Positions 1 through 10,210 of a DNA stretch of 64,000 bases are shown in pieces. The stretch's first letter is position 1, and every line of letters begins with the position of its first letter. The notes beneath the pieces were generated by a model. That model was not told the DNA's origin, searched no databases, and was given only the letters and a program-made list of their open reading frames with translations. Location: positions 172,563,024 through 172,627,023 of the forward strand of contig JBAIZL010000002.1 in NCBI GenBank assembly GCA_036971475.1. The letters run 5' to 3'. Both the position numbers and the translations under genes were made by a program. The DNA comes from Prosapia bicincta. Its lineage: Eukaryota > Arthropoda > Insecta > Hemiptera > Cercopidae.

Positions 1-1084
1 ATACCACAATATTTCCCAAAGGTGTGCATACTAGAAATGAGGCTATGTTCTGTGTTAGCAAACCTCTTAATATTCTGGGTCATTTTTTTAAAGGCAGGTA
101 GGTATAGCTGTGGCGCACTTTTCAAACCTTTTTTTTAGGGATGGGCCGATTCCGATTCTCGATTCCAGGAATCGTCGATTCTATGTGGTATCGAGGAATC
201 GTCGATACTCGATTCTTCATTCATAAAAGTGTCGATTCCGATTCCTATTTTGTTAACTATTAAAATATGCGTGTGGAGATATTTATTACCAAACAAAATT
301 TATTACCAAAATTTATTATATTTGTGTGGAAAAATAATTAATTACCAACTATGTCTTATTTAATTTACGTATTAGTTGATTTGAATGAATTAAATGATTA
401 AAGTAAACGAAAATATTATTATTTATGAAGCAACAGCAATCAAGATCGTAACCATTTCTGGTCGATTGACATCGCTCGTCTCTCTCTCTCTCTCTCTCTT
501 TAAATGTCAGAACAAAACACAAAAAAGTACAGTAAAAACTCGATTAACCATCACCGTAGACGGATAACAGAAACACTGTATTATTCCTCCGAAACTTAAC
601 CTTAATAAATTATATTATAGACAGATATCACTCTCACGGTTGAAGGTTTTGTGTAGCCTATTACATTAAAACAGAACTTTTAAAAGGTTTTGCCATATGA
701 CCAAGATGTTAACTAAATTAATTATTATTAAAGAACTAGCATGTAAGCTAATATAACTTGAAAGAATCGAGAATCGACTAAAGAATCGAGAATCGAAAGG
801 AAAATTTTAGAATCGGAATCGGAATCGAACATTTTAGGAATCGGCCCATCCCTACTTTTTTTATTCGCAGCACCATGGCATCAAAAATCTCCATTTCTTC
901 ACTCAAGTTTTCCAATTGTTCCATAGGCGAATCCAGTTCAATGTCATTTGAAGTAGAAGTCACAGTTGAAGATTCAGATGATGATGATCGTAGATTGACT
1001 TTTGAATGATTATGTGCACTATTAATTTGATGATTATGTGAAGATTTAAAGGTGATAAAACAAGGCCATTCGGCAGCAAAGGAT
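1..1084 (-). pseudogene. Zinc-finger gene, third visible exon, split by a hAT-type MITE
   Basis: Minus-strand exon starting after an AG acceptor at 1085-1086. It enters in the phase left by the exon at 1636-1826 (two bases of a codon carried over). It encodes a WPCF stretch, then HNH within SSHNHQINSAH, which would be the histidine pair of a WRKY/GCM1-like C-C-H-H zinc finger whose cysteines lie in the previous exon. A serine-rich acidic linker follows. The reading frame runs into the MITE at 854-136. If the MITE and one copy of its 8 bp duplication are ignored, the frame stays open from 1084 to base 1, so the exon continues off the left edge. The insertion would truncate the protein unless it is spliced out. 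The paralogous family is my inference from the finger pattern; the exon-phase agreement is seen in the sequence. Confidence 0.55.
136..854. mobile_element. hAT-type MITE with 8 bp target duplication
   Basis: A 719 bp non-autonomous element. The left end reads TAGGGATGGGCCGATTCC and the right end is its inverted complement, GGAATCGGCCCATCCCTA with minor changes. GAATCGAGAATCG subrepeats lie near both ends. The flanks carry the identical 8-mer CTTTTTTT at 128-135 and 855-862, the duplication size expected for hAT transposition. No transposase is visible. A CT microsatellite lies at about 479-500. Confidence 0.85.
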
Positions 1085-1635
1085 CTTTAACCTTACTTCG
1101 AGAATTCTTCATGAACCTTAAAAAAACACATATATTACAAAACTCGTATCATAGGAAAGTGCAAGAAGGAAGGAGTATTCCAAAATCGACTAATAAATTA
1201 TTAATCAACAATCAGTAATAACTCCATTAGGTTGCATGTAGTTGGTAATGGGCTTATTCAAACTTTTTGAAAACGTTTGTAAGCAATTTTTATTTAAAGA
1301 CTCAAGTAAAGTAGAAGATACCCTGTTAAGAAATTGTACCGTCGGTAAGCTAATTAAATGCACAATCCTTCTCATCAGAAAACAATATTCGTTACCAATA
1401 TAAATTCGTGAGTTTAAGTCTTCGGAGGTTGCACAATTGTTATGTATCATTAAAGAACAAATCTGATATTTATCACGTTATAACGATCAATATCAAATCT
1501 ATTTGACTTATGGAAAATTCGAGCTATAGAAGTTCAACTGTATTAAGTAGAAAATTCAATTTAAGAGCTCAATTTTAAGAACTGAGTTTTGACTATAATT
1601 AGGTACTTAATTATTAAAACTTATCAAAAGCTTAC
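1085..1635. other. Intron between the second and third visible zinc-finger exons
   Basis: AT-rich sequence between a GTAAGC donor (minus strand, at 1635) and the acceptor at 1085. It holds an 81-codon minus-strand ORF (1205-1450) with no recognisable domain, which I do not call as a gene. Confidence 0.4.
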
Positions 1636-1826
1636 CGTTTATTCGTAACGTATATTTTTGCCAAACAGTCTGTATTTTTGGATATCCTTAAACCCTTCAC
1701 TCTTATGTCCATATTATGTGCACACCTCAGATCCACCTTAAATACATTGTAGCGACCAACATGAGGGTAGGTGGATTCAATCCTCCAAGTTGTTTTGGTT
1801 AAATTAGAATATTCTTCAACCCACTT
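1636..1826 (-). CDS. Zinc-finger gene, second visible exon (finger cysteines)
   Basis: Minus-strand exon of 191 bp bounded by an AG acceptor (CGTTTTTAG, at 1827-1828) and a GTAAGC donor. It encodes 63 residues starting KWVEEYSN, with KTTWRIESTYPHVGRY, then RCAHNM and KNTDCLAKIYV. The two cysteines with the HNH of the following exon fit a WRKY/GCM1-type finger, as found in FAR1-like and MULE-derived proteins. Entry phase 0 matches the exit phase of the exon at 7055-7231, and the joined text KELAL-KWVEEY reads as one domain. Exit phase 2 matches the exon ending at 1084. The family assignment comes from the motif pattern only. Confidence 0.6.
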
Positions 1827-2232
1827 CTAAAAACGCAAAACATTATTAGTACATACAATAAATACAAAGATAAACTATACCTATTTTGTATTTGTTACGT
1901 TGTAGTTAAACCATATTATATTCCGAATAATTTGTTTGCACATCAATCATTATTAATCACTGTTGATGTTTAATCAGTCACCTCACTGATAAGTATGCAT
2001 TAGCTAAATAAAAATGCATGGGTTGGAAAAAAGAACTAATAATAACTATATATGTACAGGCCTATGAATATTGAGGCGACTAGGCCCATAATTTCTCGTA
2101 AGAAATTCGGATTGCAATGAAGCCTGTGACTTACAGCAATTCAAACATGTAAACACAAATAGTGACACGAAAGGGCTGACAAACAAGCTAGGGTGAATCT
2201 ATACCGGCTCCAATTTATAAATATAGGTTTGT
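1827..2232. other. Intron sequence, no feature seen
   Basis: AT-rich sequence between the exon at 1636-1826 and the LINE target duplication. No coding, repeat or RNA signal was recognised. Confidence 0.4.
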
Positions 2233-2523
2233 CAATAATATAATATATTTTTTTTTTTTTTTAACGACGGGAAATGCTTTATGCACATAGTGCGGGACTC
2301 CTCTCGACATTGCACTAGACTCTACTTGAGAGTATTATACCCACTAAAACCCGTCTTTTCCAGGCAGAGATTCCACCCCGAGACCGCTGAGGCATTACTT
2401 CAAGGTGGTGCCTTTTATCTAGTGACCTCTATCATGGATCTAACCATCCCTCTTCTTTTTTACAGCGTAGGATGATTTTGATGTACCATTATACAGTCCT
2501 CCAATTGTCTTCAGATGCAAGCA

Positions 2524-5361
2524 TCATCCCCACGATATTCTCTGGGGAGAGATCAACCGGCTCCTCTGGTCTGCGAATCTGCCACACTCAAAAAATGTGA
2601 GTCTTGCGTCATCAATACAGTCGTTACACACCCGGCAGTACTTTGATAAGACTTTTCCCATCCTATAAAGATATGCACGGAAATAGCCGTGGCCTGTCAG
2701 AAATTGTGTCATGAAAAAACTAACTTCTTCGTGTTTGCGTTCTGTCCACTCCTTCACATTGTTAATCAGGATGAACGTCCATCTCCCTGTTGGTTCAGTA
2801 TTCCATCGTTTTGGTCAGTCAGCCATGGTTTTGGCCCTAGCTCTCTTCGCTGCCTCCACTTTACCTACATCTTTGCTGGAGGTATAGGCCAGTTTCCTCT
2901 CTTGAGCCAATAAGTCAATTAGCACAATACCTGCCACCACCAACACTGCAGCCAATGAAACAGTACGGTAGGCACTCGCAATTCTTAATGCCCCCATTCT
3001 CTGTACTGAGTTTAACAGCATCTGCCCAGACTTCAGCGCCGTACAGCAAGACAGATTGCACCGCAGACCACAGGAGCTAGCGCCTGCTTACACTTGGGCT
3101 GCCGATGTTGGCCATTAATCTCGCAAGTGACGAGGTCACCACCGCAGCCTTGTCACAGGTCATACGAAGATGTTCCCCGTACGTAAGCTTGTTGACAATT
3201 ACTACTCCAAGATATTTGGCCGTTCTCCTAGTGTAGATAGTTTCCTCTCCCACAAGCATTGGAACTACTATCGGCAACCTTGATCTTGTCAGCAGCACCA
3301 TCTCCGTCTTGGAAACTGCTAACTCCAATCCGTTCTCCTCCATCCATCGGTTAATCCTTCGCATGACCTGGTTCAGCCGCGCACCTGCTCCAACTTGGTG
3401 CTACAGGCTGTAATGACAGCCGCAATGTCATCAGCATAGCCCACCAGATATACGTTGTCTGGCATTTCTAATCTAAGCAGGCCATTATATGCCACGTTCT
3501 ACAGGTCTAGTCCCAATACTGACCCTTGAGCTGCCCCAGCTGTAATTTCCTTTGTCCACTGTCTTCCCTCGGCCATCCAAGTCAACCAGCGATCTCTCAG
3601 GTAATCTCTGATAACATTCAGTAGATATTGTGTAACAATGAACTTTTGCTCTATAGCTGACCAACGGACCGAGTTGAAAGTATTTTTGACATCTAGTGTC
3701 ACCAGCAGGACAATAGGTCTGGCCTCATGACACACGCGATCTCCCATTTCCCTAGCCTCTATCACCTGTTTTATTGCTGTTATTGTACCCATTATTGTAA
3801 TAAAAACCTCTTGAAACCCATGTTGATTCATGGTAAGGGCTCCTGCTGCTTGTATTGCGTTTTTCACCCTCGGTTTTATCAGCTTTTCCATTACCTTCTC
3901 TGTCGTGTCCAGCATGCACAACGGTCTGTATGATGACGGAGAGTCGGGAGATCCCTTCCTTTTATTAATCAGCACCAGCCGCACCACTTTCCAGGGAGAA
4001 GAAAATATGGCCACCTTCAAACATGCATTGAACATATCCAGTAAAAGATATGGTTGGGTTCAGGCGAAATCTTTAATACCTCCGATGGGACTCCTTCCGG
4101 CCCTGGGGCCTTTCCATTTTTTAAAGACATTACTGCCGTCGACAATTCTGTTTCAGTGAACAAAGGAATATCTATATTCGTACATGGTGCTCCAAGTGGG
4201 ACTGGACGTTGGTGGTCTGGAAAAAGTGCATCTACCATTCTTCTCATAGTGCCGGCACTCAATGCCTGGTCAGAGCATCCACTACTCAGCTTGCGTGTAA
4301 CCAACTTATAGTCCATATCCCAGGTGTCTTCATTAATTTCTTGGCAGAGGAATTTCCAGCACAGTTCCTTGCTTAGCCTGATTGCTTTAGTTGAAGCTTC
4401 TTTTTGCTTCTTTGTACTCTGAGGATAGAGCCGCTGCATTAACCCCGCCACGAGCTCTCTGTGCTTTCCGCCTGAGTTGAAGACATATCCGTCTAAGGTC
4501 GGCTATATCGTCGCTCCACCAATAAACCTGCTGTCTTGCTTCGTGAATGCTCTTTCTAGGCATTGCCATTTCGCAGGCATATCATATAATGCGTGTTACG
4601 AGTTTAACGGCAGTTTCTACATCTCTTACGTTAGGTGAATCTGGGTAGCAGACCGGATCACAATGTACCATAAAATTTAACGTCTCTATCCATTTTCCCT
4701 ACATTCCACCTTGGCTGGTATCGGTTCCTGAATTGAGGTGTGACATTCCTTTCTTCAATATCAAAACTATATAATCATGGTCACTCCCCGTATAGTCTGG
4801 GAGCACTTGCCAGTTTCCACATCCCCGTTCCTGTTCTTCAGATACCATCGTCACATCCGGAATTGAGTACCTATAACCTGGTCTATGGTACGTTGGGGTG
4901 CTGCCTGTATTTAAGATCCTAAGCCCCAGTCTAGTTGCCATTTCCAACAGAAGTTGGCCTCTTCTATTTGTACGCGGCATTCCCCATTCTACCGCCCTGG
5001 TGTTGAAATCTCCAGCTATTACAATTCGTCCACCGAGTTCTCTCGCTGAGTCCTCGGTGCTGACAAATTTCTCCTGATAAATCCGGATACCCTCATTTGG
5101 AGAGAAGTAGCAACTGATGAATGTCAAGTTCCCGCTTCTAATCCAAATGTAGCCACTTCCCGAACCAGTCCTACTGACAGAGATCTTTGGCTGGTCCGTA
5201 ATCCAGATTACTGTCATTCCAGATTCGTCCGTAAACCATGTTGGTTTTCCTCTATAACGATATGGCTCACTGATGATTGCGATTCCAGTTCCTGTCTCCA
5301 GCTGATCAATCAATCCATCAGCAGCCCTACATCTGTTGAGGTTACCCTGCAACACCTTCAT
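2524..5361 (-). pseudogene. LINE ORF2: endonuclease - reverse transcriptase, broken
   Basis: Segments in shifting frames. 5361-4699 is an apurinic-like endonuclease (QGNLNRCRAAD near the start, IAGDFNTRAVEWG, GSDHDYIVL near the end). 4569-4017 is the linker and RT start (NGKAPGPEGVPSEVL). 4035-3499 is the RT fingers and palm (SYRPLCMLD, LVTLDVKNTFNSVRW, TAGAAQGSVLG). About 3450-3380 encodes GYADDIAAV, the catalytic YADD box. 3364-3077 is the thumb. 2757-2524 has FLTGHGYFRAYLYRMG and a C..C...C zinc motif typical of R1-type tails. Several frame changes make it a pseudogene. It follows ORF1 closely. Confidence 0.85.
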
Positions 5362-5389
5362 CAGCCTTTGCCCTTATCCTTTGTCGAAG

Positions 5390-6702
5390 CTAAAGCTTCA
5401 GCACATGGTTTAGAGATATATTCTTATACCCTACATCCGTACAAAGGATACACCGTGCTTCTGCCTTACACATAGCCGCCTTGTGATCTCTGTGTCCACA
5501 CTTCCAGCACAGATCACTTCTATCAGGGCCCTTACACTCGCTCCTTACATGGCCGCATTCAAGACACCTGAAATAGCGTTGGACCTCAATCCTTCGTCTG
5601 ATCCTGGCAAAGATCCACCCTACCTTTATTCTGCCTTTCCTTATCAGTTTAACTCCCTGCGCCTCTTCTATTTCTATTATCGTCATACATTGTTCCCTAA
5701 CATTAGGGCCAAGAATGGATATCTTCACCTCCTCTTCTACCATGTCCCGGATAAGAGCCTCCTTAACTTCCTCTTCGGTTGTGTAGGAGTCAAGATCCAG
5801 AATCTCCAATCTCATCTTGGGGATTAAGCTTCGAACCTCTCCGCTTTCTCCGATTGCCGTTTTAATTTCAGTTTGAAGTGCCGCCTGGTCTTTGCAGCTG
5901 TTGAGCTCCAATAGCACTCCCCCTTCCCTCGTTTTCCTGATGCCGCGGATCACCGTCCCACTTTCTTCTGGCCATACGTCTTTCCTTATTGCTCCTAGAA
6001 TCTCGGCGTAGCTCTTTCCAGAGGCGGCTTTAATAACTACAGCGCTTCTTCTAGGTCTTGCTTCTTTTGACTAGATTGTTGTTGCTTTGTGGTGTCTATA
6101 GTACTGGCGTCTTCTTATTTTTATTTTTACCGGCCACAACATTCCATGCCTCGGTCTTTGCCGGTTTCTGGCTCTTAGTGTCCACTGCCTCCTGACTCGT
6201 AGTAGACTCCCTCGAGCATTTTCGTGGAGGTAGGTATGGGATACCAGGACTACCTCCTGCAGACACAGATGCTCTTTCCGCTAAAGTACCAATTGCATTC
6301 TGACGGGTGATTCTACAGGCACGAAGCTCCTCTAGCCCGTCCTCTAATTGAATTAGACCATTCTTGATGATCATATTCACATTTTTCTCTTTTAGTACAG
6401 ACTCCCGCATAGTACGGAGGATAGCACTTATGTTCCTCTTCGTTCTTGTCTGCTTCCTTGATCTGCTTCTTAAGCCTTTCAACCTCAGAAGCTTCGATCT
6501 CTGTAATGATGGTCTGTAAATCAGGTATCGCATCCAACTCGATGTCCAGAGTACACTCGGAGCCATCCCTAGGCTCTGGAGGCAGGTCCACTACACAGTT
6601 GCTCTCCAACGTTCTCAATAGAGGCGGAGTCCTATGGGTGCTCATGCTTTTCTTGAACGGATCTTCTACACTTGTAGCTTGCGCCAGGGCCAAGTGTTCC
6701 AC
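5390..6702 (-). pseudogene. LINE ORF1: gag-like protein with zinc knuckles, broken
   Basis: Three overlapping minus-strand reading segments. 6702-6313 is acidic with a CCCH-like finger (CYPPYYAGVCTKREKCEYDH). 6566-6096 is a coiled, basic linker. 5953-5390 is an RRM-like stretch followed by knuckles CLECGHVRSEC, CWKCGHRDHKAAMC and CILC. This is the layout of an RNA-binding ORF1 of R1/Jockey-type LINEs. At least two frameshifts separate the segments. Confidence 0.8.
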
Positions 6703-7054
6703 CCTTTTCGAATTCTTGTAGTCATGGGCTAACGACCCAGGTGAGGCCTGCTACGTCACCTCCACCTGTGCCGGTACTGGGGATCCGACTCCCTGCACCG
6801 TAATGTAAATCTCCTTTCTGTTACTCATAAAAGGTTATTTTCGGGATTCCTTCCCCTATCTTGTTTTGGTTCATCCTGGCTATTTTATTTCACCAGTACC
6901 CGAAGTGCAAGCACAACGAGCGTTTCCCGATCCACCGCCTGGAGAGGCGCCCGATAGCAGACAAGCAACTACCATGGGCAATAATATAACATTACTAAGA
7001 AACTACATTATTGTTATGTAAACTAGCATAATTAAAAAATATTGTAATACTTAC

Positions 7055-7231
7055 CAGAGCCAATTCCTTTGTATTTAAACCATATATTCGAAGAATCCCT
7101 TCATTCATTATTTTATAATAATAATTTGGTGGTAGGCAATCCATAGTAATTTTGAGTTTGTTGTTAGTGGATTGGGATGGGCTACACGACCAATCAAAAG
7201 GCAGTATTTGCTCCTCACATTGCTTCACCTT
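7055..7231 (-). CDS. Zinc-finger gene, first visible exon
   Basis: Minus-strand exon of 177 bp with an AG acceptor (TGATCCCAG, at 7232-7233) and a good GTAAGT donor. It encodes 59 residues, starting KVKQCEEQ and ending GLNTKELAL, with no recognised domain of its own. It exits in phase 0, as needed for the exon at 1636-1826, and the LINE lies in the intron between them. The start codon and upstream exons were not found; they would lie to the right, beyond the Penelope cluster. This could be a chance ORF, but the two good splice sites and the matching phase argue for a real exon. Confidence 0.45.
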
Positions 7232-7449
7232 CTGGGATCAGTTAATATGCGGGTAAAATTTGTAACTTCGAGGAAGATTGCCAAGAAACCTAAGACTAAT
7301 ATGATTCTTTTAATAACTTTATCGAAGAAGACAATGCCTGCAGACTTTCGAAGGAAAATGAACGCGCACATCATTTTTTTGGACTTACGACACTAAAACA
7401 AATTTTCGATAATGGAGATAGAAAATGACACAAATTATTTACCTCATGT

Positions 7450-8660
7450 TTACGACCCAAGAACTAACATAAAAATATTGATTGACACAGGAAGAACATG
7501 CAACACATATAAGAAAGACACAACCCACATCAAATTTCGCATTACACATAAAAAATACACTACACTCAGAGACTGACATATACACCAATCTAAAAGTCTT
7601 ACATTACATCAATATCAAAAGCAAAAACTTAACCCAGTAGAAAACTATGAGATATATAAACACCATAAATACTATCGGCAATGCAGTCTGCCAATACAAA
7701 TGACAAAACACACTCTCAATCAAACACTACATTTGAGCACATAATAACAACTACTGTATGAATAATAACACACTACAGAACAATAATACACCACAAACCA
7801 GTGGCGGCTCCTGCCCAATTACATTGGTGGGGCTCATGATAAGGGGTCTCCCCAGATTTATGAGGTGCGGAGTTAATTTTGAAATTTGATACCCATTTAA
7901 CTCGTTTTACATTCTAAGCACCTACAACTTTTATTAAGTTATACTTATTGATTAATATATTAACATTGCTATAACTAATAGACATATTACGGTGTGATTT
8001 ACGAAATGTTGCTAGGTTGGGTAGTTAAGTGATTGCCTATGCTAAAGCGTCGAGTACTCAACGAGTAGTGTGAATCAAGTTTTACTTTTAAAAGTATATT
8101 AGGCCACTCTGTATGCACATCAAAGGATCTATAAATGGAAACATTGTGAGAACATTACAAATAAGGCCTACAATGCTGCTTCCTAAATCATATAGAATTG
8201 TAGTAGCAGCACTGATTAGTCATTTCTCAGCGCATGCGCATGACTACGGGACTCCATCCCAGGCCACCCGTAACACGCGCGTTGAGTAACGTCACCGCAC
8301 GGTTTTGGCTGTTTCAGCTTATTCCACGCACACTCAATGCATTAGTCTGGGGATCTCTGCTGTCAGCCCCGCGCGAAGCTTGCAGCTACTTTCGTGCGTC
8401 AACTGCTAAATATTTTATAGTTTTAACATTGCTTAAATAATTCTAAGCTCTTCTTAACCTAATTTAAGACAAATGAATATTAATTAAAAATTAATTTTTG
8501 TAATTGGGAGGGCTGCGCCCCAGAGCCCTTTTGGAATAACCGCCACTGCCACAAACACACATCAAAACAACACTCCTGAGCAACAGTCTTGTCAGTAATG
8601 GACAGCATTGAAAAATGCGCTGACCTAGCACGAAACACGTCTGAATTAATCAGCAAGTAG
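7450..8660 (+). mobile_element. Penelope-like element 3' fragment, split by a hAT MITE
   Basis: Plus-strand remnant of the C-terminal part of a Penelope-like protein (YKNTTHIKFRITHKKYTTLRD, then VENYEIYKHHKY) at about 7450-7690 with a stop. The 3' end continues at 8557-8660 after the MITE. The end contains CGAAACACGTCTGAAT, also found at the Penelope-type terminus near 51.3 kb on the other strand. Confidence 0.55.
7799..8548. mobile_element. hAT-type MITE with 8 bp target duplication
   Basis: A 750 bp element starting CAGTGGCGGCTCCTGCC and ending in the inverted CCGCCACTG. The 8-mer CCACAAAC flanks it at 7791-7798 and 8549-8556, a perfect duplication. No transposase ORF is visible. It is nested in the Penelope-like remnant. 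Confidence 0.88.
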
Positions 8661-9034
8661 TGGTTTTTTTGCCAACAAGTGTAATGATTAATTACGTTTT
8701 ACCGAACATAATGTACTACAAAATTAGAAAGAAAATATATACCGTATTTACTGTATTACTTACAATATAATGTACTTAAACAAAAATCTCACTTTGTATA
8801 TATGCGAGTTAACTTTCGAAGACTAGTCACGGAATTTCATTGTCAGCATCAACTTGACAAATATTATTAAATATTTACACTTGTTTGTATTATCTTGGCA
8901 AACAACACAAAAACTGCAAGTATTAAATATTTATTTATTTACTTTACATAGCCTATATTAAATATACATTAATAATTATATATATAAAGAACTCAGTCAA
9001 AATGCAAATACTAGAATTATAATTGAATTACAAT
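8661..9034. other. AT-rich spacer
   Basis: No coding, inverted or tandem structure was recognised between the two Penelope-derived blocks. Confidence 0.4.
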
Positions 9035-9044
9035 TTATAATTGT

Positions 9045-9530
9045 ATTTTGAAATGAAGTTATTATTATTACTTGTAAATAATTTTTTCCACCACTAACTG
9101 CAATACTTTTACCTTATGTTATGAGGCATCTTTCGGTCACTTGACCATTGTTGAATCACTGAATTAATATTCTTCATTTTTCTGGTGTGGATGTTCGGTC
9201 CGTGATGTCGATATTTGATGACGTCATACATATTGCTTATTGAGCCGGGTGTATAATGTTTTGGAATAGTATGTCGTCTTATATGAACCTACAAACAACA
9301 TATCCAGACGACATACTATTCAAAAACATTATGCGGCTCAAGAAGAAATATGTATTACGTCAGCAAATACCAACATCACGGACCGAACATCCACACCAGA
9401 AAATAGAGAAAATTAATTCAGGGATTGGAAATTGGTCAAGTGTCCGAAAGGTCCCTCATCACATAAGGTAAAATTATTGCACTTAATGATGGAAAAAATT
9501 ATTTATAAGTAATAATAATAACTTCATAAA
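9045..9530. mobile_element. Inverted pair of Penelope-like 3' tails (foldback)
   Basis: Two inverted arms of roughly 220-240 bp around a spacer of about 32 bp centred near 9296. For example, AATAGTATGTCGTC at 9266-9279 is mirrored at 9312-9325. The right arm encodes only the last residues of the element protein (MNLQTTYPDDILF) and then the same 3' UTR as the larger copies at 10-13 kb (GGTAAAATTATTGCACTTAA). The arms are diverged, so it is older than the 10-13 kb pair. Confidence 0.75.
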
Positions 9531-9564
9531 GTCAGTGCAACGGAAAAATAATGGACAACGTGAA

Positions 9565-9714
<150 letters not shown>

Positions 9715-9745
9715 AAAGATGATTATTTTTTCTTGATTTGTTATA

Positions 9746-9964
9746 ATTATTAAATAACTTCAAAAAGTTCATAATCAAGATATATTTTATTCAACATTTA
9801 CAATTATGCTGAAGCTTTTCGCCGGAGTATAGTTCCAGCATTCTCAAAGACTACTCAAAGAGTAGTCTTTGAGAATGCTGGAACTATACTCCGGCGAAAA
9901 GCTTCAGCATAATTGTAAATGTTGAATAAAATATATCTTGATTATGAACTTTTTGAAGTTATTT

Positions 9965-9970
<6 letters not shown>
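9746..9970. repeat. Perfect-looking 110 bp palindrome
   Basis: Arms 9746-9855 and 9861-9970 are reverse complements around the 5-base spacer CAAAG. It lies between two (AT)n tracts and next to inverted Penelope-like elements, so it may be another foldback end of such elements. Confidence 0.9.

Positions 9971-10051
<81 letters not shown>
9969..10051. repeat. (AT)n microsatellite
   Basis: About 80 bp of uninterrupted AT dinucleotides. Confidence 0.95.
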
Positions 10052-10054
<3 letters not shown>

Positions 10055-10210
10055 CTATTGTAAGTAATTTTATCCACCATTAAGTGCAATAATTTTACCT
10101 TGAGTGATGAGGCACCTTTCAGTCACTTGACCATTGTCGAATCACTGATATTTTTCTGGTGTAGATGTTCGGTCCGTGATATTGGTATTTGTTGACGTTA
10201 CACGCACTTT

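Larger units (their letters stand above)
2244..6978 (-). mobile_element. R1-clade-like LINE, near full length, decayed
   Basis: A 4.7 kb minus-strand non-LTR retrotransposon. The 11-mer CAATAATATAA flanks it at 2233-2243 and 6979-6989, as expected for a target-site duplication. The 3' end has an oligo-A tail (T-run at 2250-2262 on the plus strand). The order in the sense direction is: 5' UTR, ORF1 with zinc knuckles, ORF2 with endonuclease, reverse transcriptase, and a C-terminal CCHC. It sits in the intron of the minus-strand zinc-finger gene, in the same orientation as that gene. Both ORFs carry frameshifts and stops, so it looks inactive. The clade call rests on the EN start (MKVLQGNLNRCRAA) and the C-terminal GHGYFRAYL...C..C motif. 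Confidence 0.85.

Noticed and set aside
7172..7396. Plus-strand 74-codon ORF opposite the zinc-finger exon
   Set aside because: Antisense shadow of the exon at 7055-7231 for part of its length; no domain in the rest.
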